Shown here in pieces: positions 5,184 to 13,102 of a DNA stretch of 25,968 nt. Under the pieces are notes generated by a model. That model made no database searches and had not been told where the DNA came from. It saw nothing but the letters and a program-made list of their open reading frames with translations. The DNA comes from a virus. The DNA is taken from the IMG/VR virus record IMGVR_UViG_3300009002_000037, positions 1-25,968 of that record; one strand, 5' to 3'. Position numbers and translations under genes: made by a program. Position 1 is the stretch's first letter, and each line of letters starts with the position of its first letter.

Positions 5184-6479
5184 TTATTCCTTATTAGTTA
5201 ATTTTTCTAAATAAATATCTTCTAAGTCTGGTCGTTCTTCTAATCCTATTAAAGCTCTCAATTCATTTACATCAGCTATTTTAGTAATGTCAATGTCAGC
5301 AGCAAATCCTATAGGAGATTCAAACTGAACCTCTAAAGACGAAGCGTCTAACTTTAACACCTTACCTAAAGCGTCTCGCATAGGCTTAAATACTTGCTCT
5401 ATAGTATCTTGAATCACAGTTCTCATAACTAAATCATAAGATATTCTAATCTCACTACCTGTGTTATTCATTTTACCACTAGAAACAATACCCGAAAGAG
5501 CAGGTTGCCATCTATGAGCAGTTACAATGTTGTTACGGGTTAGTTCTTGATACTCCATAAAGCTTCCGTCTTTGTCGTCTTTAAGTATCTGAACATTAGA
5601 ACCTCCACCTCCTGCTCCGTCTTTTACTAAGAATAAAATCTTACCATTATTTCCTTCTCCTGTAAGTTTGTCTTGAGCTAAAGATATTAATTCTTCAGCC
5701 TCTCCGTCACTCATAGCTCCGTCTATTTCAATAATAGCAGAAGGCATAAATCCATTCTCAAACTTTGTTCTATTGTATTTTTGTATAAGGTAATCTATTT
5801 CTATAGAACCACTTTCTGCGGCAGCTATGTAGTCAGGAATACCGTATCTTTGGAATCCGCTTTCGTAATCCTTAAACATAAGAACAGAACGACCATTTTT
5901 AAAGTTTGGAAACATAGGTAGTTTACGAACCTCTTTATCTTTTAGGTCGTAGTAATTCCAATCAGGATTAATGTAAACTGAATCCATATTCTTGCCTACA
6001 CGAACCATAGTCGCATCAACGTGATACATATTGCATCCACCCTCGTATTCGACAAACTCTATGTAAGAGTTACCAAACGTATAAAAATCATCTACAACTA
6101 ACCTAAATAGGTTTCTTAGAGATTGTCCTGTAGGATTAATTTCCTTTATGTAGCTCTCTAATTTTGCGTTTACGGTAGTTATTTTACTACCCGCTGTATA
6201 AGTAGCTTTCTGAGAAAGGATAGCTCTGTGGGTACTAGATTTTCTTTTTAACTCAGCTAGGTATTGAGGAAATAAATTATCATCTCCAAATCGGTAATAC
6301 TCCTTAGAAGTTATATCGTGTTGTCGCTCTAATATATTAGGCATAGGAGCTAAGTTTACTATATCAAACTTAACCTTACCACTAGCCTTTTTTCTTATAG
6401 TATCTGAAGCGCTAGGAATAAATCTACCTTTAGAATCTCTTTTTCTTTCAGCCAAAACTTGTGTATAATGATTAAACAA
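5184..6479 (-). CDS. portal protein
   Basis: A ring-forming dodecamer at the capsid vertex for DNA entry and exit. The protein has a charged N-terminus, a RFGDDNLFPQYL segment and TYTAGSKITT, a helical core (FRLVVDDFYTFGNSYIEFV), a D-rich linker (KDGAGGGGSNVQ), and a C-terminal part with TAHRWQPALSGI and EIRISYDLVMRTVIQDTIEQVF. HRW.P.L.GI followed by an E....Y..v....I...Q pattern is characteristic of Bacteroidota siphovirus portals. The start is uncertain: the longest frame begins at TTG 6479, inside a TATATTTG promoter; no ATG follows nearby, and TTG 6455 (residue 9) is an alternative. Confidence 0.85.
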   Translation of the reverse strand: MFNHYTQVLAERKRDSKGRFIPSASDTIRKKASGKVKFDIVNLAPMPNILERQHDITSKEYYRFGDDNLFPQYLAELKRKSSTHRAILSQKATYTAGSKITTVNAKLESYIKEINPTGQSLRNLFRLVVDDFYTFGNSYIEFVEYEGGCNMYHVDATMVRVGKNMDSVYINPDWNYYDLKDKEVRKLPMFPNFKNGRSVLMFKDYESGFQRYGIPDYIAAAESGSIEIDYLIQKYNRTKFENGFMPSAIIEIDGAMSDGEAEELISLAQDKLTGEGNNGKILFLVKDGAGGGGSNVQILKDDKDGSFMEYQELTRNNIVTAHRWQPALSGIVSSGKMNNTGSEIRISYDLVMRTVIQDTIEQVFKPMRDALGKVLKLDASSLEVQFESPIGFAADIDITKIADVNELRALIGLEERPDLEDIYLEKLTNKE

Positions 6480-6484
6480 ATATA
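6477..6484 (-). promoter_or_regulatory. TATATTTG promoter element before portal
   Basis: TATATTTG reads leftward from 6484 to 6477, immediately after the hairpin at 6489-6523 and at the very start of the portal frame. No TTG is seen at the expected -33 distance, which lies in the hairpin loop. The octamer is identical to those at 1234, 1324 and 9823. Confidence 0.5.
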
Positions 6485-6488
6485 AGAA

Positions 6489-6523
6489 ATTAAAGGGATA
6501 CTCCCGTAGTTTCGCCCTTTAAT
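6489..6523 (-). terminator. hairpin terminator after tube-like gene
   Basis: A perfect nine-pair inverted repeat ATTAAAGGG/CCCTTTAAT (6489-6497 and 6515-6523) surrounds a 17-nt loop. Reading leftward, it is followed by a T-rich tract (TTCTTATATTTG) that also forms the next promoter. It lies 13 bases after the stop of the 189-aa gene. Confidence 0.6.
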
Positions 6524-6536
6524 CTTATAAATACTA

Positions 6537-7106
6537 TTATGCTTCCGTAGTGTACGGCAACTCTCCTTGAACAGCAGTAAGTTTTACTGTAGCTCCTGCG
6601 CCATCTTCCATAACAGCTCCTGAAGAAGCTTCTACAGACTCTAAGAATAATCCAAATTTAGAATGAAGATAATCTCCTGAACTTTCGTGTGTTCCTAGTA
6701 TATTATCCCAACCAACTAAAAAGTTGTTAGTTATACCGCCTGCTTTAGTAGCCATTTCTACTTGACCCATTAAGCATTTACCTACAAGCTCTTGTAGTGC
6801 GTTAAATTCAACTTTACTTATTTGTGGGATATAACCTTCTATAGAAATAGTAGCTAATGCTAGCCCTTTTTCTTGAGAAAGAGAAACATCCATTTTACCT
6901 GTTCCTTGAGCAAATTTATAAACCCCAACATTTCCTGGGGTAGAAGGTACGTCAAAATCAGTTATAACACCTGTTCCGACTGTTCCATTTGCCGAGTCAG
7001 TAACCGCGTGTCCTGTAGATAATTGCTCCCACAAGTTTACTTTTACGATTCCTCCTACCTTATCTTTACCGCCTTGAAAGGCGATAGTTAAATCTGTTAA
7101 TGCCAT
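6537..7106 (-). CDS. tube-like structural protein, paralog B (189 aa)
   Basis: Related to the next gene upstream (7132-7638). Both begin MALT, have GG(I/V)..(I/V) near residue 18, a VGTG/IGTG(R/V)(V/I)..F strand, then I(T/S)IEGYIP.I...(K/E)..(L/A)L.(S/E)L, a G.V strand, (F/Y)LVGW(D/E), and end in a strand plus a Pro. This beta-alpha-beta layout resembles small tail tube proteins of Bacteroidota phages. Since no other major tail protein gene is visible in the tail module, one or both copies likely form the tail tube; a capsid decoration role is the alternative. The A-rich leader (AAAAAAAAATAAAATGGC) suggests high expression. Confidence 0.65.
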   Translation of the reverse strand: MALTDLTIAFQGGKDKVGGIVKVNLWEQLSTGHAVTDSANGTVGTGVITDFDVPSTPGNVGVYKFAQGTGKMDVSLSQEKGLALATISIEGYIPQISKVEFNALQELVGKCLMGQVEMATKAGGITNNFLVGWDNILGTHESSGDYLHSKFGLFLESVEASSGAVMEDGAGATVKLTAVQGELPYTTEA

Positions 7107-7131
7107 TTTATTTTTTTTTAAGTATTAATTA

Positions 7132-7638
7132 TTAAAATGTAGCAGGTAAGTGAACTTGCTTGCAAGTAAACGTAAGAGTACAGCCATTTTGGTCTGATAG
7201 ACTTGAACCCGTAGCAACTTCTAATCCTGACATAACCATAGGAAATTCAGTAGATGAAGCTGATGTAGCTGTAGATTCTTCCCAACCAACTAAATAAACA
7301 ACACCATCCCAAGTAGTTACTTTACCCACTAAAGGAGCGTCAAGTAAAGATTGTAGTGATTCTAGTTTGTCATTTGTGATTTTAGGAATATACCCTTCTA
7401 TTGTGATTGTATTTACAGATAAACCAACCAATTCGCTAGAAGAAGATATAGTCATGTTTGCGCTTTCTTTTTCAAACTCAATAACTCGACCTGTACCTAT
7501 AGAACCTGCAGCTACATTAGTTCCTGCCGTGTAGGTTATATTTTGACTGCCTTCTGCGTAAGAAGCCACCTCGATGGATTTTACTCCACCTTTTCCAAAG
7601 TGGTCTGCAGCTCCTACTGATATTGCTGTTAATGCCAT
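7132..7638 (-). CDS. tube-like structural protein, paralog A (168 aa)
   Basis: A 168-aa, Ser/Thr-rich beta protein with HFGKGGVKSIEVA near the N-terminus, IGTGRVIEFEK, ITIEGYIPKITNDKLESLQ (about residues 78-97), VVYLVGWEES (about 113-122) and a C-terminal NGCTLTFTCKQ strand followed by LPATF. The ending (G..LTFT.K...PA) is one I associate with major tail proteins of Bacteroidota siphoviruses. It is a tandem paralog of 6537-7106. The gene sits between the capsid gene's terminator and its paralog and has an A-rich, Shine-Dalgarno-free leader. Tail tube subunit is the favoured role; capsid cement is possible. Confidence 0.65.
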   Translation of the reverse strand: MALTAISVGAADHFGKGGVKSIEVASYAEGSQNITYTAGTNVAAGSIGTGRVIEFEKESANMTISSSSELVGLSVNTITIEGYIPKITNDKLESLQSLLDAPLVGKVTTWDGVVYLVGWEESTATSASSTEFPMVMSGLEVATGSSLSDQNGCTLTFTCKQVHLPATF

Positions 7639-7660
7639 TTTATTTTTATTTTAAAGTTAT

Positions 7661-7698
7661 AAAAAAAAGGGAGCAGAGTAAGAACCCCAACTCCCTTT
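7661..7698 (-). terminator. intrinsic terminator after capsid gene
   Basis: Leftward reading gives an eight-pair perfect stem AAAGGGAG/CTCCCTTT (7691-7698 with 7666-7673) with a 17-nt loop and an uninterrupted T8 run at 7661-7668, partly in the stem. It lies 23 bases after the capsid stop codon. No clear promoter follows before the next gene, so partial read-through is likely and would lower expression of downstream genes relative to the capsid. Confidence 0.85.
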
Positions 7699-7720
7699 AG
7701 TATTAATCATTATACTATTA

Positions 7721-8737
7721 TTATCCTACTGAAATAGCGTCAGGTGTATAAGCAACAGCTAATTCACTGTTACCTAAAGCACAACCAATCATATAAGATA
7801 CTCTAAATCGGTAAGACTTTTCGTCTTGAGAGTACCATTGTTCAGCTTGAGTTTCATCAAAGTCAGTACCTACGATAAACGCATTTTGACAAGTCAATAT
7901 TGCAGCGTAGTTTTCAGCAGCAGCACTCATAAAATTGATTTTAGCGTGGTCAGCAGCCATATGCACATCCCAATCTCTACGAACAACAATAGGAATACCT
8001 CTAAAGCTCATTTTACCGCCATCAACTAAAGCTCCGTAACCTGCCGCAGCATATCCGTTTGCTTCTAAGGTAGCTTGATAACTATCAGCGACAGCTCCAT
8101 TTACCATAAATACTCTGTTAGGAGCAGAAAGTAATTCAGGAGACGCAGCGTCATACATATCTTTAAGAACTTCAAGACCTCCGCCTGCAACAACTAATCC
8201 TGCGTTATCAGCAGAACCACTAAGGTTAGTTGAAGTTAATTGAGTACAAGAAGCTTCAGCAGCAGCTTGGAATAATCCATCGTAAAGACCGTAATCTGCG
8301 TCACTAGATGCAACGTCAGAAAAGATTAATTGACGATTAAAGTCATATTTAATACCTGTTCCGATTAAGTCTAGTAAAGCAGTCTTTACAATAGTTCCGT
8401 CAATATTATCAAAATCAGTACCTGACCGCATTAATTGACCTTTAATTTTACCAAATAAAGAGTCAGCTCTAAATTCAATTTCAGCTTCTACTCTACTTGG
8501 AGAAATAGTCACACCGCTAAAAGTACCTGCGTTTTCTCCGCTAAATGCACCGTTGTTAAATGCTTTCGTAACTTTTGTTAGCTTTCCTAAGTGGTCGATA
8601 ACTGTTGTTCCTTTAATGTTAGGAAGAACATCCATATAAGACATCATTTCGTCTCCTAAGAATAAAGGGGATATGATGTATTTATTTACGTCATACTGAT
8701 TAACAGCAGGTAAATTGTTAGTTGATGGAGTTGCCAT
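7721..8737 (-). CDS. major capsid protein (HK97-fold type)
   Basis: A 338-aa protein of typical size for an HK97-fold capsid without a long cleaved arm. Features: an Ala/Gly-rich body, VDGGKMSFRGIPIVVRRDWD (about 238-257), a KINFMS...AILTCQNAFIVGTDFDE segment and a C-terminal SYRFRVSYMIGCALGNSELAVAY strand-helix. GIPIV.R.DWD and the final R..Y..G...N.EL....Y recur in capsid proteins of Bacteroidota phages. It follows the ClpP-type protease gene, the normal pairing, and has a strongly A-rich leader and its own terminator, consistent with being the most abundant product. Capsid identity is inferred from these patterns and from context. Confidence 0.87.
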   Translation of the reverse strand: MATPSTNNLPAVNQYDVNKYIISPLFLGDEMMSYMDVLPNIKGTTVIDHLGKLTKVTKAFNNGAFSGENAGTFSGVTISPSRVEAEIEFRADSLFGKIKGQLMRSGTDFDNIDGTIVKTALLDLIGTGIKYDFNRQLIFSDVASSDADYGLYDGLFQAAAEASCTQLTSTNLSGSADNAGLVVAGGGLEVLKDMYDAASPELLSAPNRVFMVNGAVADSYQATLEANGYAAAGYGALVDGGKMSFRGIPIVVRRDWDVHMAADHAKINFMSAAAENYAAILTCQNAFIVGTDFDETQAEQWYSQDEKSYRFRVSYMIGCALGNSELAVAYTPDAISVG

Positions 8738-8767
8738 TTTTTTTCTTTTTTAATTATTAATTATAGT
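8738..8767 (-). promoter_or_regulatory. A-rich translation initiation region of capsid gene
   Basis: The 30 bases before the capsid ATG contain no Shine-Dalgarno match but end in AAAAAAGAAAAAAAATGGC. Similar A-runs precede the two tube-like genes (AAAATAAAATGGC) and the distal tail gene (ATAAAAAAATGGC). Bacteroidota ribosomes are known to favour A-rich, unstructured leaders over Shine-Dalgarno pairing. Confidence 0.6.
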
Positions 8768-9811
8768 TTACTTAAATAAGTTTTTTCCTAATTCAGCCCA
8801 TTCATCTTTAGTCACTATTTTATCCGTAGAAACCTTTGGCTCATTCTCGGCTAAAGTAACTGAAGGTGTAGCCTCTAGTTTTGAAATTCGTTGAGCCATA
8901 GTCTCAAACTGAGTTTTAAGCTCTTCCTTAGATTCATTTGACTTTTCTTTTTGAACACTTAGTTTCTGAGATAAAGAATCTCTTTCTTCAGTCAATGCGT
9001 CTAATCGAGCCTTTAAGTCATCTACATTAACAGCCTCTTCGGTTGCTACTGCTTCTGTCTGTGCGGCAGGCTCTGTTTGTGCCGTTTCTTCTGCTTTACC
9101 TACAATTAGGTTTTTGATTTCGGTAAACCAATTTTTCATAGTTTCTTCGTTCATTTTACTCTCTGTTTTTATTTCTTCGTTTCCGAAGGTGGTTAATATA
9201 TCCTCTGCTGTTTTGTTTTCGAAGCCACTCATATCGTACTTAGCGACAATCTCCATTTTACCTGACACGCTATCTACAAAGCCCATCTCTTTAGCCTCAT
9301 CAGCACTAAGCCAAGTTTCAGCTTCTAGCATAAAAGAAATCTTTTCTTCATCTAAACCTGTTCGTTTAGAGTACACGTTAAGCATAGTAGACTCTACTTT
9401 CTCTAAAGCGTTTACTTGTCTTCGCATCTGAGACTTATTACCGAATACATTACTCATAGGAGAATGAATCATAAATAAGCTATTAGAAGTCATTTCTATG
9501 GTGTCTGCTGCTAAAGCTATTACCGTAGCCATAGACGCCGCCAAGCCTTCTATTTTTGCCGTTACCTTCCCTGTGTAGTTCTTTAACGCTGTGTAGATTG
9601 CTTGCCCTTCGAAAACATCTCCACCTGTACTATTAATGTGGAGGGTAATATCTTTTCCTTCTAAACCTTTAAGGTCTTGCAAAAAGCTTTTAGCTGTAAT
9701 CCCGTGAACACCTATCTCATCGTAAATGAAGATGTCTGTAGACTTACCTTTAGCTTTTGCCTCTATCGGATTGATAGCATACCAAGACTTATTTTCGTAG
9801 ATATTTTCCAT
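8768..9811 (-). CDS. ClpP-like prohead protease with C-terminal scaffold-like coiled coil
   Basis: A 347-aa protein. Residues 25-190 form a ClpP/S49-like serine peptidase: INSTGGDVFEG (59-69), the nucleophile in GLAASMA (Ser93), the His in FMIHSP (His116) and a later AETWLSADEAKEMGFVD segment carrying the third acidic position. Residues about 215-330 are Glu/Lys/Gln-rich, with TEPAAQTEAVATEE low complexity and a long coiled coil (LKARLDALTEERDSL...), matching a fused scaffolding or delta domain. Expected to assemble inside the prohead and process head proteins. The gene has its own TATATTTG element four bases from the ATG and lies directly upstream of the capsid gene. Confidence 0.9.
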   Translation of the reverse strand: MENIYENKSWYAINPIEAKAKGKSTDIFIYDEIGVHGITAKSFLQDLKGLEGKDITLHINSTGGDVFEGQAIYTALKNYTGKVTAKIEGLAASMATVIALAADTIEMTSNSLFMIHSPMSNVFGNKSQMRRQVNALEKVESTMLNVYSKRTGLDEEKISFMLEAETWLSADEAKEMGFVDSVSGKMEIVAKYDMSGFENKTAEDILTTFGNEEIKTESKMNEETMKNWFTEIKNLIVGKAEETAQTEPAAQTEAVATEEAVNVDDLKARLDALTEERDSLSQKLSVQKEKSNESKEELKTQFETMAQRISKLEATPSVTLAENEPKVSTDKIVTKDEWAELGKNLFK

Positions 9812-9815
9812 AATA

Positions 9816-9823
9816 CAAATATA
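9816..9823 (-). promoter_or_regulatory. TATATTTG promoter element, leaderless protease start
   Basis: TATATTTG reads leftward from 9823 to 9816, followed by TATT and the protease ATG at 9811: the same octamer-N4-ATG spacing as at 1324-1338. No TTG is present at the -33 distance, so strength is uncertain. It would launch the protease-capsid transcript independently of the main late promoter. Confidence 0.55.
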
Positions 9824-9834
9824 GTTAATTAATT

Positions 9835-10116
9835 TTATATAGTGTTGCCATTGATTGACACTTTGTTCTTCATATAATCATACACTACTCTTTGAGTTTG
9901 CCTGATAGATATTCCGTACTTTTCTGATAAGTCTATAAATATATTTTTTATAAGCTCAGAATTGTTTTTAGTTAAGGCTTCATCAAAGTCAGCCCTAATT
10001 AAATAGTTTCTAACTAAGTTGTTATTAAGTAAGCCCTCATTGTATAGAGAGTTCACTACTTCGGAAGAATCTAATTCGCAAAGATTTGTTATTCTTTTTA
10101 TAAGTTCCTGTTTCAT
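9835..10116 (-). CDS. small helical HTH-like protein, 93 aa
   Basis: An all-helical 93-aa protein between the tape measure and the protease. Residues 60-85 (IDLSEKYGISIRQTQRVVYDYM) look like a helix-turn-helix: a helix, a GIS turn, then a recognition-like helix. The N-terminal part (ELIKRITNLCELDSSEVVNSLYNEGLL) is also helical. It could be a late regulator, a tape-measure-associated protein or a capsid-assembly helper; position alone does not decide. Starts 2 bases after the tape measure stop (TAA-AT-ATG). No family recognised. Confidence 0.65.
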   Translation of the reverse strand: MKQELIKRITNLCELDSSEVVNSLYNEGLLNNNLVRNYLIRADFDEALTKNNSELIKNIFIDLSEKYGISIRQTQRVVYDYMKNKVSINGNTI

Positions 10117-10118
10117 AT

Positions 10119-13091
10119 TTAAAATCTAGATGAAGATTCAATTACTTTTAATCTATTCTCAGTTTCTCTTAACGCTTCCACAGGCAGAACTACATTTGTG
10201 TTTCTACCAACAGCAGCCCCGATAGCGTTGTAGTCTATGAATCCTGAGTTACCGAAGTTTGGAGACGAGAATCCTACACCCCCGCCTGCTTGATTCATTG
10301 CGCTTAAAGCTCCTCCAAACATAGCGGTACTCCTTTTGTTTATAACAGCTTCGCCTCCTTCTAGCTCGACCACTCTACCACCAACTCCAAACTTTTCTCC
10401 ACCTTTTGAGTGAGAGTTTCCGTGAACCATACCACCGTTCGCAAACTTCTGAGATTTTATTGAGTCTACATTAGCAGCATATCTACCTAAAGCTAATGCA
10501 GCCATAATTGTGTATTGAGCACCACCCGCAGCACCAAACGTAAATGCGTTCCCAGGATTTGCTGCCGCTTGAACAGCGATATTAGCAAGCTCTTGAGCTA
10601 GACTTATTCTAGCTAACTTTAATTCGTTTTCTTTTCTTAGCTTAAAAGACTCTTTTTCTATAGCGTCTTTTCTTTTCTTAGCAACTCTATCGTTTATAAG
10701 TCCGTCTTGATTAGCCCTTTCATTGGCTTCGGTTTTCTTGTCTAAGATTCTTTGTTGATTAGCAAGCTCTACCTCCGCAGCTTTCTTTGCAGCATCAGCT
10801 ATTAAGTTTATACCCTCTATCGCAAACTTGACTTTTTGGTCACGCTTACTTGCTTCAGTTTGTTCATCAAGTTTAGCTAATTGCCCCTCAGCATTTGCTT
10901 TTTTAGCTTTAAGTTTTGCTAATGTTTCATCACTCTTTCTTTCTTCAGCATTTATTAACTCATCAAAATAAGCTATGTCTATTTTTAACATATCCCTTCT
11001 AAACTCTGCGTTAGTAAGGTTGTTTTCTTTCGCTTCTCTTTTAGCTTCAAATATCTTTGTGTCAGCAACCTCTGTAGCTAATTGAGTTTGCATATCGTCA
11101 TACTCTTTACTATTAGAGCGCTCTACTTGCAGCCTTTTTTTCTTTATAGATAACTCAGCCTTAGCAATATTATCTTTTATTCTAGCTAACTCAGTCTCAT
11201 CATCAATATTATTTAAGTAATACTTTTGCTCTAAACCTCTAAATGAATCTAGTTTTGCTTCTAGCTTCTCTAATTCTATTACGTTAGCGTATTCTCCATC
11301 TTCAAACCCTTGAGCGTCTAAATCTTGAAGTTCTTTTTGTAAAGCTAATCTTTGATTCCGTTCAGCATTATTGTAAGCTATTCTATCATTTGCTTTTTTA
11401 TCATCAATTGTTTTTTTATCAGCAGCAGCTTTTGTATCTGCAGCAAGAATTTTCTCGTTGTAATCTCTGTAAGCGGTTATAAATGACTGATAGTTAAGGT
11501 GATGCATGCCCGCTAAAGCAGCATTAAATTCTCCCTTTTTATTTCTAGTCTTATCTATGTTAGTATTAAAAGTGTCTACTTTTTGTTTTTGTTCATCAGT
11601 AAGCCTTGTAGTATTGCCAGGGTTTCCAAATCCATACATAATTGAATTTAGCTCTTGTATCTCAGGAGCCATTTTTTTAATCTCTGCTCTAGTATCTTTT
11701 AAAGCTTGCGCAGCATTTCTCTTCAACATCTTTTTGTAAGTTGAAGTTTGACTAGTAAACGGGTTTACTTTTTCGAAAAAACTTAACTGTTCGCTAGCTA
11801 GTATTTCCATACTCTTAGTCATTTCACTAACTAATTCTCCAAAGAATGAAGAGTCTCCTATAGCTATTTTAAAGTTTTTCCAAGAATTACCAAGTGTGTT
11901 TAACTTAGTATCCATAGAATCCATTAATTCATTTTCAGCTCTAGTTAAATTACTAGCCCTTAATGTTTCATCATTTAGTTTTCCTAGAATTTCATGATAT
12001 TGGTCTGCGTTATCCCCTGCAACAGAGAATACAGCGGTTAGACCACGAATATTACCAAACATAGCCTCTATGTCAGCAGGGTTATCTTTAAACGCTTTAT
12101 TTAGCCTTTTCATTGTCTCAGTAAATCCTACCGCCTTAAGCTGAGCAGAACCCATAGGTATTCCTAACTTTATAAATAAATCTCTAGCTTGAGCTGAAGG
12201 TTTTTGCATTTGAGCTAAAGCAGCACGAATAGCTGTAACCGATTTAGCGGCATCCAAACCTGTTCTAGTGGTAACAGAAAGAGTAGCTCCTAATTCCTCA
12301 AGGCTAACTCCTGAAGATGCAGCTAAAGGTAAAACAACCCCTAAAGACTTAGATAATTCTTCTACAGTTGTTACACCATATTTTTGAGTTGTAAATAGTA
12401 TTTCAGCAACTTCCCTTGCTTTATCTGCAGATTCTCCGTAAGCGTTTAATGCTGTAGTAATACCTAGTGTTGCAGACTTCAAGTCAGTAACACCTGCCAT
12501 TGCTAAAGTAGACGCCTCTCCTAAAAACTCGATAGCCTCTCCTCCCTTAATCCCTGCGGAAACAGAGTTGAACATAGCTTTGTTTATATCTGCTAAACCA
12601 AAACCAAACTTCCTACCTATATCTAAAGCTCCTTGATATAACTTTGGTTGGAGTAAAGAACCCTCATCTCCATTTAATAAGGTTGCAACATTTTTAACTC
12701 CTTTTTCAAAAGCGGCAAAATCCTTAACTCCTGTCATTAAAAATTGAGACAACTTTCTAAAGGCTTGAATAGCAATTCCAACTGAAGCTCCCATCTTAAG
12801 CATACCTGCCGCTGAAGACTTCCCTGCTTTTGCATTTCTTCTCTTGGCTGTAGTGTTTCTGTCTAAGCTTTTTATATGTGAATCAACTGCTCTTTTTTGC
12901 TTTTTCTGAAGTAAAGTTAGTTTTGCTATTTGACTAGCTTGAGCTGAGTTTGCAGCCTTTTGACCTTTTACTTTTTTATTTAAAGCTGATAAAGTTTTGT
13001 TTGTAAGCCTTAAGTCTTTTTGATATTCTTTCAGTTTATTTAACCCAACAATGTCTAGGTCAATCTGATACTTATCTTTTTTAGTTGCCAT
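10119..13091 (-). CDS. tail tape measure protein (TP901 family)
   Basis: A 990-aa protein. Residues 1-90 are basic and helical; 93-118 are hydrophobic (MLKMGASVGIAIQAFRKL). Residues about 128-360 match the TP901-type tape measure core (FEKGVKNVATLL, SAGIKGGEAIEFLGEA, GITTALNAYG, AEILFTTQKYGVTTVEEL, GVSLEELGATLSV, MFGNIRGLTAVF). About 550-830 is a Lys/Glu-rich coiled coil, then a hydrophobic stretch near 845-885 and a Gly-rich tail (FANGGMVHG, KFGVGGRVVELEGGEAVI). It sets tail length; with the rule of about 0.15 nm per residue, a tail near 150 nm is expected. It shows the phage has a long tail, most likely siphovirus type. Confidence 0.95.
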   Translation of the reverse strand: MATKKDKYQIDLDIVGLNKLKEYQKDLRLTNKTLSALNKKVKGQKAANSAQASQIAKLTLLQKKQKRAVDSHIKSLDRNTTAKRRNAKAGKSSAAGMLKMGASVGIAIQAFRKLSQFLMTGVKDFAAFEKGVKNVATLLNGDEGSLLQPKLYQGALDIGRKFGFGLADINKAMFNSVSAGIKGGEAIEFLGEASTLAMAGVTDLKSATLGITTALNAYGESADKAREVAEILFTTQKYGVTTVEELSKSLGVVLPLAASSGVSLEELGATLSVTTRTGLDAAKSVTAIRAALAQMQKPSAQARDLFIKLGIPMGSAQLKAVGFTETMKRLNKAFKDNPADIEAMFGNIRGLTAVFSVAGDNADQYHEILGKLNDETLRASNLTRAENELMDSMDTKLNTLGNSWKNFKIAIGDSSFFGELVSEMTKSMEILASEQLSFFEKVNPFTSQTSTYKKMLKRNAAQALKDTRAEIKKMAPEIQELNSIMYGFGNPGNTTRLTDEQKQKVDTFNTNIDKTRNKKGEFNAALAGMHHLNYQSFITAYRDYNEKILAADTKAAADKKTIDDKKANDRIAYNNAERNQRLALQKELQDLDAQGFEDGEYANVIELEKLEAKLDSFRGLEQKYYLNNIDDETELARIKDNIAKAELSIKKKRLQVERSNSKEYDDMQTQLATEVADTKIFEAKREAKENNLTNAEFRRDMLKIDIAYFDELINAEERKSDETLAKLKAKKANAEGQLAKLDEQTEASKRDQKVKFAIEGINLIADAAKKAAEVELANQQRILDKKTEANERANQDGLINDRVAKKRKDAIEKESFKLRKENELKLARISLAQELANIAVQAAANPGNAFTFGAAGGAQYTIMAALALGRYAANVDSIKSQKFANGGMVHGNSHSKGGEKFGVGGRVVELEGGEAVINKRSTAMFGGALSAMNQAGGGVGFSSPNFGNSGFIDYNAIGAAVGRNTNVVLPVEALRETENRLKVIESSSRF

Positions 13092-13102
13092 TACTATATA
13101 TT

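Noticed and set aside
9835-10116. Calling the 93-aa protein a transcription regulator
   Set aside because: The HTH-like segment is suggestive only; its place between tape measure and protease fits a structural or assembly role as well, so it is described neutrally.
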